Assembly: GCA_028277725.1 (NCBI GenBank)
Contig: JANQFX010000054.1
Location: forward strand, 1-42,449
Reading direction: 5' to 3'
From: Thiohalocapsa sp.
GTDB lineage: Bacteria > Pseudomonadota > Gammaproteobacteria > Chromatiales > Chromatiaceae
Length of the DNA stretch: 42,449 nt
Of this stretch, positions 25,173 to 34,017 are shown one piece after another; positions within the stretch are counted from its first letter, which is position 1, and each line of letters starts with the position of its first letter. A model generated the notes under the pieces. It did not search any database, was not told the origin of the DNA, and saw nothing but the letters and a program-made list of their open reading frames with translations. The translations under genes were made by a program, and so were the position numbers.

Positions 25173-25916
25173 ATGTTCCAGAAACTTGCCAGTCCCTTCC
25201 GCACCTTCGGCTTGGTTGCAGGTACTGTCTACGCGATCAACCGTGTGCTGGTCCGGATCTCGCCGTCCGCGTCGCTGGCCGTGCATGACTGGATGGTACA
25301 GCCCATCACGTCCAAGCCCCTGTTGCCGAAGCGTCTTGCCAGCGCCTACACGGCGCGCTTCATCGAAGATGACCAGGCACTGGTCGCGGCCATGCCGATT
25401 CGGCCAGAGGTGCGCGCCTCGCGCCGTGCGCAGGGCACCCGATGCCTCGGCACCTTTCGCAAGGGCAGTCTGGTGGGGTACGTTTGGTTCGCATTCGACC
25501 AGTACGAGGAGGACGAGGCCCGCTGCACATTCAAATTGCGGCCGGCAGAGCAGTCCATTTTCGATTTCGACTTCTATGTGATGCCGGAGTATCGCGGAGG
25601 CCTGGCCTTCGCGGCGATCTGGAACGGGGCCAGCCAGCTCCTGCATGAGCGTGGCGTCCGCTACTCCTTCAGTCGGTTGGACTACTTCAATCGCGCCTCG
25701 GCCAAGGCACATGATCATCTCGGATGGCGTCGTGTCGGGCGCGCGTTGATTCTGCGGCTCTGGACGATGGAGCTGATTCTGGCGACGAGGTCTCCCAGGG
25801 TCTTTCTGTCCCTGAACACCCATTCACGCGCGACCTACCTGCTCACACCCGAGGCGCTCGAAGCGGACGTAGAAGGAACCGCCGGAGCCGACTCGGCCCA
25901 GGAGCCTCGGGCCTAA
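25173..25916 (+). CDS. GNAT-like N-acyltransferase fold protein
   Basis: A 247-residue protein. After a mildly hydrophobic N-terminus, residues about 75-200 look like a GNAT fold: LVGYVWFAFDQY for the central strand, FDFYVMPEYRGGLAFAAIWNGASQLL for the CoA-binding strand-loop-helix, and YSFSRLDYFNRASAKAHDHLGWRRVGRAL for the late helix and strand, with the typical N-x-A-S-x-x-x-H pattern. The acyl donor and acceptor are unknown. The gene stands alone, divergent from the helical hypothetical and convergent with murI, and the Shine-Dalgarno site is weak. Confidence 0.75.
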   Translation: MFQKLASPFRTFGLVAGTVYAINRVLVRISPSASLAVHDWMVQPITSKPLLPKRLASAYTARFIEDDQALVAAMPIRPEVRASRRAQGTRCLGTFRKGSLVGYVWFAFDQYEEDEARCTFKLRPAEQSIFDFDFYVMPEYRGGLAFAAIWNGASQLLHERGVRYSFSRLDYFNRASAKAHDHLGWRRVGRALILRLWTMELILATRSPRVFLSLNTHSRATYLLTPEALEADVEGTAGADSAQEPRA

Positions 25917-26021
25917 CGGCATCGAGATCGCTTCTTTGACGACCGTCCAACGACGCCGGCTCGCGAGGCCTTAGCCTCGGACCGACGGGCGATGATCGTC
26001 GCATCAGCAAGCTGAACAGCA

Positions 26022-26060
26022 ATCGTTGTCGTCATCGTCAATGGATGCTCGATCACGACA
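26022..26060 (+). repeat. Dispersed intergenic repeat, copy 1
   Basis: The segment ATCGTTGTCG ... ATGGATGCTCGATCACGA matches, in inverse orientation, a segment at 36483-36510: 10 of 10 and 16 of 18 bases agree, with a 9-base insertion (TCATCGTCA) here. It lies in the 209-bp gap between the convergent GNAT-like and murI genes, which holds no gene. Confidence 0.6.
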
Positions 26061-26125
26061 CCGACAAAAACCGACTCCTCTGCAAGCATTCGGCGCCCTC
26101 GAGCAATCTTGGGGCAACGCCGTCT

Positions 26126-26938
26126 TCAGCAGGGCAGCGTTTCCACCGTCACCGGCTCACCCAGCAGCCTGCGGATCAATGCCGCCGACGCCTCATGGGC
26201 CGGGGCGCTGGCCCAGTAGCGGTGATCGTCGGATGGGGCCGCGGTCCGCAGCAGTCCCATCTCCGCGAGCCGGTGACGGAGGTGCCTGGCGACGGCAGCG
26301 CCCGTGTCCGTGATCTCGACGCCAGGGCCGGCGATATCGGCGATGAGGCCGCGAACCAGCGGGTAATGGGTGCAACCGAGCACCAGGGTATCGGCACCAC
26401 GCTCCACCAGAGGCCGGACCAGGTCGGCGAGCAGGGCGCGCAGGGCGTCGGCCTCGAAGTCGCCGGCCTCGATCAGCTCCACCAGCCCCGGGCAGGGCTG
26501 AGTCAGTACCTGGACGGCGCCATGGAACCGCCCACGCAGGGCCTCGAACTTCTCGCTCTTGAGCGTACCGCTGGTGGCGAGTACGCCAATCACGCCGGTA
26601 CTGGTGCGAGCCGCGGCCGGTTTCACGGCCGGTTCCATGGCGATGATCGGCAGCGTGTGGCGGGCGCGCAGGTGCGCGGAGGCAATACCTGTGGCGGTGT
26701 TGCAGGCGATGACGATGGCCTTGGCGCCTTGCTGCTGGATAAGGAAGTCCGTGATGGCCTCGGCGCGCTCGCGGACCAGCCGATCCGGGCGATCGCCATA
26801 GGGCGCATGGCCGCCATCGGCGACATAGCACAGCTGCTCGGCGGGCAGGGCGCGGCGGACCTCGGCGAGTACCGTCAGTCCGCCGACGCCGGAATCGAAC
26901 ACACCGATGGGGCCGTCGGCCTTGAACGGTTCGGTCAT
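26126..26938 (-). CDS. murI: Glutamate racemase
   Basis: A 270-residue enzyme that interconverts L- and D-glutamate for peptidoglycan. Family blocks: IGVFDSGVGGLTVL with Asp15-Ser16, YVADGGHAPYGDR, VIACNTATG with catalytic Cys79, and LVLGCTHYPLVR with catalytic Cys189. The length is normal. It starts 58 bp after ygfZ ends on the same strand, so the two may form an operon. Confidence 0.97.
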   Translation of the reverse strand: MTEPFKADGPIGVFDSGVGGLTVLAEVRRALPAEQLCYVADGGHAPYGDRPDRLVRERAEAITDFLIQQQGAKAIVIACNTATGIASAHLRARHTLPIIAMEPAVKPAAARTSTGVIGVLATSGTLKSEKFEALRGRFHGAVQVLTQPCPGLVELIEAGDFEADALRALLADLVRPLVERGADTLVLGCTHYPLVRGLIADIAGPGVEITDTGAAVARHLRHRLAEMGLLRTAAPSDDHRYWASAPAHEASAALIRRLLGEPVTVETLPC

Positions 26939-26996
26939 GGCCGCGCCGCCCGCATCCGCTCGAGCCTATCCAAAGCCAGCCCCGCTCGGGTGCGCG

Positions 26997-28031
26997 TCAG
27001 GCGGCGTCGCCGAAGCCGTAGGCTGGCGCGCGCAGCTGCAGCGCGGGGCCGTCTTCGCCGAGCTGGAGTCCGTCGCCCTCGGCGGCGGCGATCTCCGCGA
27101 CCACCAGCATCTCCCAGTGGCCAGGGCCGCTGGCGCGGGCATCGATCACCCGGCCCGGGCCCTGCTCCGAGTTGCTGCCCGGTGCGCTCAGCAGGTCGCC
27201 GGGGTTCGGTCGCGTGTCCGTGTCGACGTCGGCAATGTACATGCGCCGCTTGAGCTTGCCCAGATACTGCATGCGCGCCACCACCTCCTGGCCGGTGTAG
27301 CAGCCCTTGTGGAAGCTGACGCCGTCGATGTGCTGCATATTGGCCATCTGCGGCACGAAGGCGTCGGCCGTCTCCGGCAGCACGGTCGGGATGCCGGCCC
27401 GGATATCGTGCAGCCCCCAGAGGTCGGCGTGTGCCTCGACGGCGCCGGCCTCCGTTGCGGCCTGCCATAGGGCGCTGGCGTCCGCCGCCGGCCCGATGAA
27501 GAGGTAGCGCGGGCGCTCGCCGGCAATGCGGACCAGCGTCGCCTCGCCGACGCGGACCATATCGTTGTCCGCCTCCGGCAGTGTGCCGAATTGGCCGGCG
27601 ACTGCCGCATCGGCGCAGTCGCCGATGATGCCGAAACAGACCAGCGCATCGCTGGCGTCGTCGATGCTCGCCTTTGCGCGTAGCAGGAACATGCGCAGCC
27701 GTTTCAGCAGTGCCGGCATCTGGCTGCGCGGCAGCACCATGAACAGGCTTTGCTCGATACGCAGCAGCCGGAAGTTGGCCAGCATCCGTCCCTTGGGGCT
27801 GCAGTGGCTGCTGAGTTGGGTGTGGGTGTCGGAGAGCTCGCGGACGTCGTTGCTCACCTGGCCCTGCAGGAAGTCCGCTGCCTCCGGTCCGCCGACGGCG
27901 ATGAGGCCAAGGTGTGAGAGGTCCGTCAGCGCACAGGGCGTCGCCGGCGTGGCCGCTGCGAACTCGGCCGCGGCCTGGTCCCGCACGGTTGCGCCACGGG
28001 CGCTGAGAAAGGCTTGCCAGTCGGGGTTCAT
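26997..28031 (-). CDS. ygfZ: Folate-binding tRNA-modifying protein YgfZ
   Basis: A 344-residue GcvT-like protein that uses folate and helps maintain certain Fe-S enzymes such as MiaB. The family signature KGCYTGQEVVARMQYLGKLKRRMY is intact, including the cysteine. The N-terminal part has LTDLSHLGLIAVGGPEAADFLQGQVSNDVREL, as in GcvT relatives. The length is close to E. coli YgfZ (326). It is divergent from the RNB-domain gene across 258 bp that shows no gene. Confidence 0.95.
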   Translation of the reverse strand: MNPDWQAFLSARGATVRDQAAAEFAAATPATPCALTDLSHLGLIAVGGPEAADFLQGQVSNDVRELSDTHTQLSSHCSPKGRMLANFRLLRIEQSLFMVLPRSQMPALLKRLRMFLLRAKASIDDASDALVCFGIIGDCADAAVAGQFGTLPEADNDMVRVGEATLVRIAGERPRYLFIGPAADASALWQAATEAGAVEAHADLWGLHDIRAGIPTVLPETADAFVPQMANMQHIDGVSFHKGCYTGQEVVARMQYLGKLKRRMYIADVDTDTRPNPGDLLSAPGSNSEQGPGRVIDARASGPGHWEMLVVAEIAAAEGDGLQLGEDGPALQLRAPAYGFGDAA

Positions 28032-28289
28032 GTTTCGGGTCTCCCTTGCTAATGACGCCGGGAACGGGCAGGCTGAGAAGGATAACGGCTGACCCGGCGG
28101 GCGTCGATTCTATTGCGCCGATCGGCTCGTGTTTGGCAACTGGGGTCGATGGGCACAGCTTACCGCCCAGGCGGAGTCGCCTGGCCCTTGCCTGGCGGCC
28201 CGCCGGTCGCATGCATGCCATCATGCGCCGATCGGACCACCCCGGTCGTTTCGGCTCCGACTCCAACCCCACGACCTCTCCCATCGCCC

Positions 28290-30101
28290 ATGCCCCTCGG
28301 CACCGATAGCCTCGTCCTGTACAAGATCCACCCCGCCCGCGTCATCGACGTCGGCGACAAGATCGAAATCGAAGTAGAGGGCGGCCAGACCAAGCGCGTG
28401 CGCCCGAAGGACATCACGCCGCTGCACCCTGGGCCATTGAAGCGCCTGGCGGACCTGTTCGACCCCGGCGAGGGGCAATTGCAGGAGGCCTGGGAGCTGC
28501 TGGAGGGTGCTCAGACCGACCTCAAGGAATTGGCCGAGCTCATGTTCAACGAGTTCACGCCCCAGAGCGCCTGGGCCGTCTGGCGTCTCCTGCACGAGGG
28601 GCTCTATTTCGAGGGTACACCCGAGGCCATTCAGCCCCGTTCGCGCGAGGCCATTGAGCGGGACTGCGCCGAACGCGAGGCCAAGGCGCGTGCCGAGCAG
28701 GAGTGGGCTGGCTTCATGGAGCGGCTCGGCCAGGGCCAAATCATCGAGGACGACCGTGCCAGGCTGATCGAGGTGGAGCGGCTCGCCAATCAGCAGGGCG
28801 AGCGTAGTCGCATCCTCAAGGCCCTGGAGCTACCGGAGACCCCGCAGGCCGCCCATCGTCTGCTGATCCGTGTCGGTTACTGGAACCCGGAGCACAACCC
28901 CTATCCGGCGCGGAGCAGGGTCGCTGGCGCCGATCCTGACCTATCGGTGCCGGCACTGCCCGACGAGGATCGGCTCGACCTGACCCATCTGCCGGCCTAC
29001 GCCATCGACGACGAGGGCAACGAGGACCCGGACGACGCCATCAGCCTGGATGGCGATCGCATCTGGGTACACGTGGCCGACGTGGCGGCGCTGGTAGCGC
29101 CGGATAGCGAGCTGGACCGGGAGGCGCGCTCCCGCGGCGCCAACCTGTATCTGCCCGAAGGCATCATCAACATGCTGCCGTCTGCCGTGACCTCAGCGCT
29201 CGGTTTGGGCCTTCAGGCCCTATCGCCGGCCTTGTCCTTCGGTTTCCGGGTCGACGAGGAGGGACGGCTCGCGGACGTCGACGTCCGCCCGACGCTGATC
29301 CGAGCGGAGCGGCTCACCTATGCCGAGGCGGAGACCAGGCTCGCCGACGACCCTTTCGTAGCGCTGAATGCCACTGCCGAGCGAGGTCGGGCGCGGCGTC
29401 AGGCCCAGGGCGCGGCCGGCATCGACCTGCCCGAGGTGAGCGTGCGCGTGCATGATGGAGACATCTTGATCCGAGCCATCGACCGCCACGGCTCCCGCGC
29501 CATGGTCATGGACCTGATGCTGATGGCCGGCGAGGCAGCGGCACTCTGGTGTGGCCAACGCGGCCTGCCCATCCCCCACGCGACCCAGCCGGCTCCGGAC
29601 AGCATCCAGCACCCCGAGGGAATGGCGGCCATGTTCGCTTACCGCAGGCAGTTCAAGCCGAGCCGCACCAGCATCGAGCCCGCGCCACACTTCGGCCTTG
29701 GGCTGGACGCCTACGCCCGCGCGACCAGCCCGCTGCGGCGTTATGCCGATCTGCTGGTGCATCAGCAGGTGCGGGCGGCCCTGGCCGGGCGCGAGCCGCT
29801 GACGGCGGAGCAGACGAGCGCCCGCGCCGGTGAGGCGGACCAGGGCGGCATCGCCGTACGCCGCGCCGAGCGGCAATCCAACCAGCACTGGAAACTCGTG
29901 TACCTGATGCGACACAAGGGATGGAAGGGGGAGGCTGTGGTCGTCGAGCTCGGCGAGCGCAAGGACACGGTCATGATCCCGGAGCTGGCGCTGGAGACGA
30001 AGCTGCGTGTCAAGTCCGATCTGGCACTCGACCAGCGCCTTCAGCTCGGCATCGCCGACATCGACCTCTACGACCTCGACGCCCGCTTCCGCGTGCTGTA
30101 G
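28290..30101 (+). CDS. RNase II-type exoribonuclease (RNB domain)
   Basis: A 603-residue RNB-family protein. I start at ATG 28290 (MPLGTDSLVLYKI); the frame is open upstream but without conserved features. Residues 1-50 form a small beta-rich KOW/CSD-like region. The RNB core begins near 230 with AYAIDDEGNEDPDDAISL: D240, D246, D248 and D249 match the spacing of E. coli RNase II metal ligands D201, D207, D209 and D210. ARATSPLRRYADLLVHQQV is the C-terminal RNB signature. The last 60 residues (GEAVVVELGERKDTVMIPELALETKLRV) look like a short S1-like barrel. It differs from RNase II and RNase R in its N-terminal region and could be a specialised 3'-5' RNase. Confidence 0.88.
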   Translation: MPLGTDSLVLYKIHPARVIDVGDKIEIEVEGGQTKRVRPKDITPLHPGPLKRLADLFDPGEGQLQEAWELLEGAQTDLKELAELMFNEFTPQSAWAVWRLLHEGLYFEGTPEAIQPRSREAIERDCAEREAKARAEQEWAGFMERLGQGQIIEDDRARLIEVERLANQQGERSRILKALELPETPQAAHRLLIRVGYWNPEHNPYPARSRVAGADPDLSVPALPDEDRLDLTHLPAYAIDDEGNEDPDDAISLDGDRIWVHVADVAALVAPDSELDREARSRGANLYLPEGIINMLPSAVTSALGLGLQALSPALSFGFRVDEEGRLADVDVRPTLIRAERLTYAEAETRLADDPFVALNATAERGRARRQAQGAAGIDLPEVSVRVHDGDILIRAIDRHGSRAMVMDLMLMAGEAAALWCGQRGLPIPHATQPAPDSIQHPEGMAAMFAYRRQFKPSRTSIEPAPHFGLGLDAYARATSPLRRYADLLVHQQVRAALAGREPLTAEQTSARAGEADQGGIAVRRAERQSNQHWKLVYLMRHKGWKGEAVVVELGERKDTVMIPELALETKLRVKSDLALDQRLQLGIADIDLYDLDARFRVL

Positions 30102-30177
30102 CCACCCCGGGGCCGCCGACGGGTCGTCGTTCCGCGGCGCCAAGCGCCGAAGCGACACCGATCCGCACGACCCGGAG

Positions 30178-30933
30178 CTAGGTATCCGTGGGCACCGTCG
30201 GCACATCGTTGTCCGTCGGCGCCTCGGCTGCCGTGCCCTGCTCAGCTTCGTCCGGCGTCCGCTCCGACGGCGCCTTCGGCAGCAACGCCATCGCCCGCTC
30301 GAAGTCCGGTCGGTTCATGTACTGGATCACCACGCCGCCGTCCGTGTCTCGCGCGACATCCATACCGCGCTCCGGGTATAGCCAGTGCACGACACCGGAT
30401 TCCTCGGTGCGCCGCTCCGCGGGCTCGCCGAAGCGACCGGCGATGTCCCGCGGCTCCAGGCTCTTCCAGGGCAGGTAGGTCAGGATGCGTATGGGCGTGT
30501 CGGACAGCTGCTCCACGTCCGCCGGGTCCAGCTTCACCTTGCGGCTGCCGCTGCTGGCCGTGCTGATGCGCAGGCCGCGCTCGAACATCGCCTCCAGCTG
30601 CGCCTCCGGCACCTCCAGCGTAATGATCCAGTCCGCCCGCAGGTTGCTCAGGATGATGTCGTCGAAGTAGACCTCGACGCTGCGACGCCCGCCTGGATTC
30701 TGGAACAGATTGACCTTGCCCTCGTCGCCGACGAGCGTTCGGACATCGTCCAGCGTGCTATTGCCGATGCCAAGGTCGAATACATAGGTGGTCCCCGCGG
30801 CGTCGCGCTCGACGTCCCAGGGGAACAGCTTGAGGCCCGCCCGTTCGTTCGGCAGGAGTGGCAGGATCAGCATGATGCCAATGAAGCCCATCAGCGCAGC
30901 GGCGAGGGTCGTCAGGATGATTTTGCGGTCCAT
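30178..30933 (-). CDS. Membrane-anchored hypothetical protein
   Basis: A 251-residue protein with a hydrophobic N-terminal segment (residues 5-27, ILTTLAAALMGFIGIMLILPLLP) that is probably an uncleaved anchor with the rest in the periplasm. The central region is mixed alpha/beta: FPWDVERDAAGTTYVFDLGIGNSTLDDVRTLVG, VEVYFDDIILSNLRADWIITLEV, then DIAGRFGEPAERRTEESGVVHWLYPERGMDV. The segment containing STLDDV and the later GEPAER and HWLYPERG resemble the SmpA/BamE-type strand-helix pattern, but I cannot place it in a named family. The last 35 residues are acidic and disordered. It is convergent with the RNase gene and lies 150 bp downstream of hemF. Confidence 0.7.
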   Translation of the reverse strand: MDRKIILTTLAAALMGFIGIMLILPLLPNERAGLKLFPWDVERDAAGTTYVFDLGIGNSTLDDVRTLVGDEGKVNLFQNPGGRRSVEVYFDDIILSNLRADWIITLEVPEAQLEAMFERGLRISTASSGSRKVKLDPADVEQLSDTPIRILTYLPWKSLEPRDIAGRFGEPAERRTEESGVVHWLYPERGMDVARDTDGGVVIQYMNRPDFERAMALLPKAPSERTPDEAEQGTAAEAPTDNDVPTVPTDT

Positions 30934-31083
30934 GTCGTGAGGCTTGGGTTCTCAGAAGGTGGAGATGGGAGGCCGAGCGGGCGTCAGGCGCTTGGCGAAG
31001 GCCGTGTTTGCAGGGCGCGGCCGCTGGCCGCAATGTGCCGCGATTGGCGGTGGTGTCGCGCCAGGGATCGCGCTCGCGGGGAT

Positions 31084-32025
31084 TCAGGGGGTCGCTCGCA
31101 GCCAGTCTCTCGGCACCAGGTAGCGGTCGTAGAGTTCGGCCTCGGGGCTGTTGGGCTCCGGGTGCCAGTCGTAGCGGAAGCTGACCTCGGGAGGTAGGGA
31201 CATCAGGATTGACTCGGTTCGGCCGCCGGACTGGAGGCCGAACAGGGTGCCGCGGTCGTAGACCAGATTGAATTCCACGTAGCGGCCGCGGCGATAGCAC
31301 TGGAAGGCACGTTCCGCGTCCCCGTAGGAGAGCCCCTTGCGGCGCGCGACGATGGGCCGATAGCCCGGAACGTAGTGTTCGGCGACGCTGCGCATGAAGG
31401 CGAAGCTGCGCTCGAAGCCCCAGGTGTTGAGGTCGTCGAAGAAGATCCCGCCGACGCCGCGGGGTTCCTGCCGGTGTTTGAGATAGAAGTAGTCGTCGCA
31501 CCAGTGCTTGAGCCGGGCGTGTAGGGTGTCGGCGTCTTCGCCGTCGTCGCCGAAGCCCTCGCAGGCGGCGCGTGCGGTCCGGTGCCAGTGGATTACGTCT
31601 TCATCGTTGCCGTAGTAGGGGGTGAGATCGAAGCCGCCACCGAACCACCAGACCGCCGGCTCGCCGGGCTTCTCGGCGATGAAGAAACGTACGTTCATAT
31701 GCGAGGTTGGCACGTAGGGGTTGCGCGGGTGCATGACCAGCGACACGCCCATGGCGCGAAAACTCCGGCCGGCCAGCTCCGGACGACTGGCGCTGGCCGT
31801 CGGCGGCAGCCGGTCTCCGCGCACATCGGAGAAGTTGATTCCGCCCTTCTCGAACACCTTGCCCCCTTCCAGGATCCTCGATCGCCCGCCACCACCGGCG
31901 GGGCGTTCCCAGGCGTCCTCGCGAAAGCCGGTACCGCCGTCCTCCGTGGCGAAGGTGCGGCAGATGCGATCCTGCAGGTCGAGCAGATAGTCGCGCACGG
32001 CGCTGTTGTCGGGCTGGTCGGGCAT
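31084..32025 (-). CDS. hemF: Oxygen-dependent coproporphyrinogen III oxidase
   Basis: A 313-residue enzyme that decarboxylates coproporphyrinogen III to protoporphyrinogen IX with O2. Conserved blocks are [102 protein letters not shown] and [34 protein letters not shown] start at ATG 32025; the upstream open frame is not conserved. E. coli HemF has 299 residues. Presence of the aerobic enzyme indicates heme and, if phototrophic, bacteriochlorophyll precursor synthesis under some oxygen. Confidence 0.97.
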   Translation of the reverse strand: MPDQPDNSAVRDYLLDLQDRICRTFATEDGGTGFREDAWERPAGGGGRSRILEGGKVFEKGGINFSDVRGDRLPPTASASRPELAGRSFRAMGVSLVMHPRNPYVPTSHMNVRFFIAEKPGEPAVWWFGGGFDLTPYYGNDEDVIHWHRTARAACEGFGDDGEDADTLHARLKHWCDDYFYLKHRQEPRGVGGIFFDDLNTWGFERSFAFMRSVAEHYVPGYRPIVARRKGLSYGDAERAFQCYRRGRYVEFNLVYDRGTLFGLQSGGRTESILMSLPPEVSFRYDWHPEPNSPEAELYDRYLVPRDWLRATP

Positions 32026-32347
32026 GGTGGTCGATCTTCGTTCTTGGTGTAGCGCGAAAGCGCGGGTGAACCTGGTCCGATCGACGCGCATGGTAGCGGA
32101 CCCCGCGGCGGCGCTGGGCGCCGAAGGCCGCGTTCGTCGCATTGGTGTACGCTCTTCGGTCGGGCTGGTCGTCAGGCGCGCTCGGTTGCGCTAGGCTGGG
32201 GTCATGAGTCCCGGCGATATGGCCAAGTACGAATCCCTGCGATGGCGCTTCGGCGAAGGGCAGGGAAGCTCGGCTCTGATCGCCATGGCGCGATCCAAAT
32301 CGTGGTTCAGCAACCTTATACCCAGGTCGATGAATAACCAGAGCCCC
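32026..32347. other. Divergent gap between hemF and the parA-like gene
   Basis: These 322 bp lie between two divergent genes and should hold both promoters. I see a tiny GCGC-GAAA-GCGC hairpin at 32052-32063 near the hemF start and a TTATAC-type -10 candidate near 32315, but no reliable promoter. The plus-strand frame is open from 32204 into the ParA gene, so part could be coding if a longer start is used. Confidence 0.4.
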
Positions 32348-32983
32348 ATGAAGACGCTGAGCCTGATCGCGCAGAAGGGCGGTACGGGCAAGACGACACT
32401 GGGCATCCATCTGGCGGTGCAGGCGCAGCGTCAGGGCCTGCGGGTGCTGCTGATCGACACCGACCCGCAGGGCAGTGCCGGGGCCTGGTGGCAGCGACGA
32501 GCGTCGGCCGAGCCGACTCTGGTGACGGGGCTCGGCACGGAGTTGGCGGAGATGCAGGCCCAGGCCCGGGAGCGGGCCTTCCAGCTCGTCATCGTCGATA
32601 CGGCCCCGCACAGCTCGGAGCAGTCCCGTGCCTGCGCGGCCTGTTCGGACGCGGTGCTGATCCCGACCCGGCCGGCCATCCTGGACCTTGATGCCATCGG
32701 TGCCACCACGGAGCTGGTCGCGGATCTGGACCTGCCAGCACAGATCGTGCTCAACGCCTGCCCGCCGCCGATCCGTGCACACGAGCCGCGTATCGTTGCC
32801 GAGGCTCGGGAGGCGCTCACCGCCTATCAGGTGCCGGTGTGCCCGGTGGCCATTAGCCAGCGCGCTGCCTATAGCCATGCATTGATCGACGGGCGCGCGG
32901 TGGTCGAATTCGAGGCCCAGGGCAAGGCGGCCGCCGAGATCGAGGCCCTGTGGGCGGATATTCGACATGGGCTTGAACTCTAG
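32348..32983 (+). CDS. ParA/MinD-family ATPase (orphan)
   Basis: A 211-residue deviant Walker P-loop ATPase. Residues 9-17 read QKGGTGKTT with both the signature lysine K10 and P-loop lysine K15; switch I is IDTDPQGSAGAWW and the Walker B-like region is LVIVDTAPHSSEQS. Compactness and the GSAGAWW segment resemble the small ParA/McdA/ParC-like proteins that position chromosomes, carboxysomes or polar machines by gradients on the nucleoid. No ParB gene is adjacent. I start at ATG 32348; ATG 32330 and ATG 32204 are in frame. A small tail-anchored protein is encoded 51 bp downstream and may be its partner. Confidence 0.88.
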   Translation: MKTLSLIAQKGGTGKTTLGIHLAVQAQRQGLRVLLIDTDPQGSAGAWWQRRASAEPTLVTGLGTELAEMQAQARERAFQLVIVDTAPHSSEQSRACAACSDAVLIPTRPAILDLDAIGATTELVADLDLPAQIVLNACPPPIRAHEPRIVAEAREALTAYQVPVCPVAISQRAAYSHALIDGRAVVEFEAQGKAAAEIEALWADIRHGLEL

Positions 32984-33034
32984 CGGCGTAGCGCCCGCCG
33001 CGATACTGCATGGGTTGCCGACCGGGACCGAGTC

Positions 33035-33406
33035 ATGACGAAGAGAGCCAAACTGAGCCTGGAACCCGACAGGCGCGCGAAGGCGCCGCCGTCGCACGGG
33101 TTCGAATCGCCGACGGAGATACCGCCCGCGGGCGCCGCCGCCGCGCGAAAAGCTGGGAGTCAGGGTGCTGTCCAGGACCAGACGCCGACCCCGGCCAGGG
33201 CGGCGGCCGGCTGGCAGGCACATCCGCCGGGCTCGACGCCTTCGCCGCGCCCCGTCTCGCCGGACCCCACGCCGCCGCATTCCGTGGGCGCAGGGGCGCT
33301 GGCGGTCCGGCTAGGTTCCCTCGCTCGGCGGCCGCTGGTGAGGGCAGTCGCCGTGGGGCTAGCCGCGGGCTTGTCGCTCTATCTGTTGCGTCGGCGCTTG
33401 TTCTGA
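33035..33406 (+). CDS. Small proline-rich protein with a C-terminal membrane anchor
   Basis: A 123-residue protein. The N-terminus is basic (MTKRAKLSLEPDRRAKAPP), the middle (residues 25-85) is disordered and rich in Pro and Ala, and the end is a basic-flanked hydrophobic helix of about 15 residues (RAVAVGLAAGLSLYLLRRRLF), a tail-anchor pattern. The family is not recognised. It follows the ParA-like gene by 51 bp on the same strand. Basic N-terminal peptides are known to activate ParA ATPases in ParB and McdB-type partners, so a membrane-tethered ParA regulator is a reasonable guess. Confidence 0.62.
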   Translation: MTKRAKLSLEPDRRAKAPPSHGFESPTEIPPAGAAAARKAGSQGAVQDQTPTPARAAAGWQAHPPGSTPSPRPVSPDPTPPHSVGAGALAVRLGSLARRPLVRAVAVGLAAGLSLYLLRRRLF

Positions 33407-33464
33407 GCGCATCTCCTGCCGCGTTGCGGGTCAACGCTCGCCGTGACGCGCCGGATGGGCGCCG

Positions 33465-33743
33465 TCAGGTGCGCTGCTCGTTCTCGAGCGCCTTGCGGGT
33501 GATCTGATCGTAGAGGTCGATGAGCCGGGAATACAAGGGCTCCCACTGGGGGTGTTGCTGGACGTAGGGACCTTCGCGCCTCAGCGTCTCCAGCGTGTCT
33601 TCGAGGAAGGCCGTTTCGCTGTCCACCAGCGTATCGCCGGTGTCGACGCGGCGCTTGATATCGAGCGCCCGCGGCAGGGTTTGGTGCTCCAACTGCTCCA
33701 GCAACGCCTGTATGACGCCGGCCTCGCGCATCTGCTCTGCCAT
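33465..33743 (-). CDS. Small all-helical hypothetical protein
   Basis: A 92-residue soluble protein starting at ATG 33743 (MAEQMREAGVIQALLEQLEHQTLPRAL). The rest (DIKRRVDTGDTLVDSETAFLEDTLETLRR, then HPQWEPLYSRLIDLYDQITRKALENEQ) predicts four amphipathic helices with no cysteines. I recall similar small proteins of unknown function in purple sulfur bacteria, but cannot name a family. It is convergent with the proline-rich gene and divergent from the HAD gene. The longer open frame to 33869 lacks this character. Confidence 0.68.
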   Translation of the reverse strand: MAEQMREAGVIQALLEQLEHQTLPRALDIKRRVDTGDTLVDSETAFLEDTLETLRREGPYVQQHPQWEPLYSRLIDLYDQITRKALENEQRT

Positions 33744-34017
33744 GGGTTCTTTGCCTGGTGATTGCGACGTCCTGCATTGTGGCCGCGGCCGCAACGCCCC
33801 TGCAACACGTTTGCACCTGCCAATGCTAACGGCGCAATCCCGGGTCATCCGTCCCGTATTCGGACTCATCGCCCTGCAGGCTCATCGGTGCTGCTGCGAA
33901 CCGGCCGTGATGTGAGAAAATCCTGTCGCCGCGCCAGACACCGCTGCAGCGGGTTACCGAGGTTGGATTCCGGCGGCGGTATCCCGCCCCTTCACGTACT
34001 CCGGGTGACGCTTGCCG

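Noticed and set aside
33098..33110. A tRNA-like T-loop sequence (GGGTTCGAATCGC)
   Set aside because: No acceptor stem, D-arm or anticodon arm can be formed around it, and it lies within the proline-rich protein gene.
31601..33280. A 559-residue minus-strand open frame over the parA and hemF area
   Set aside because: It overlaps hemF out of frame and lies antisense to parA; composition is arginine-rich shadow with no family features.
32348..33406. Plasmid or prophage partition module
   Set aside because: No ParB, replication, integrase or phage genes are nearby, and base composition matches the chromosomal neighbours.
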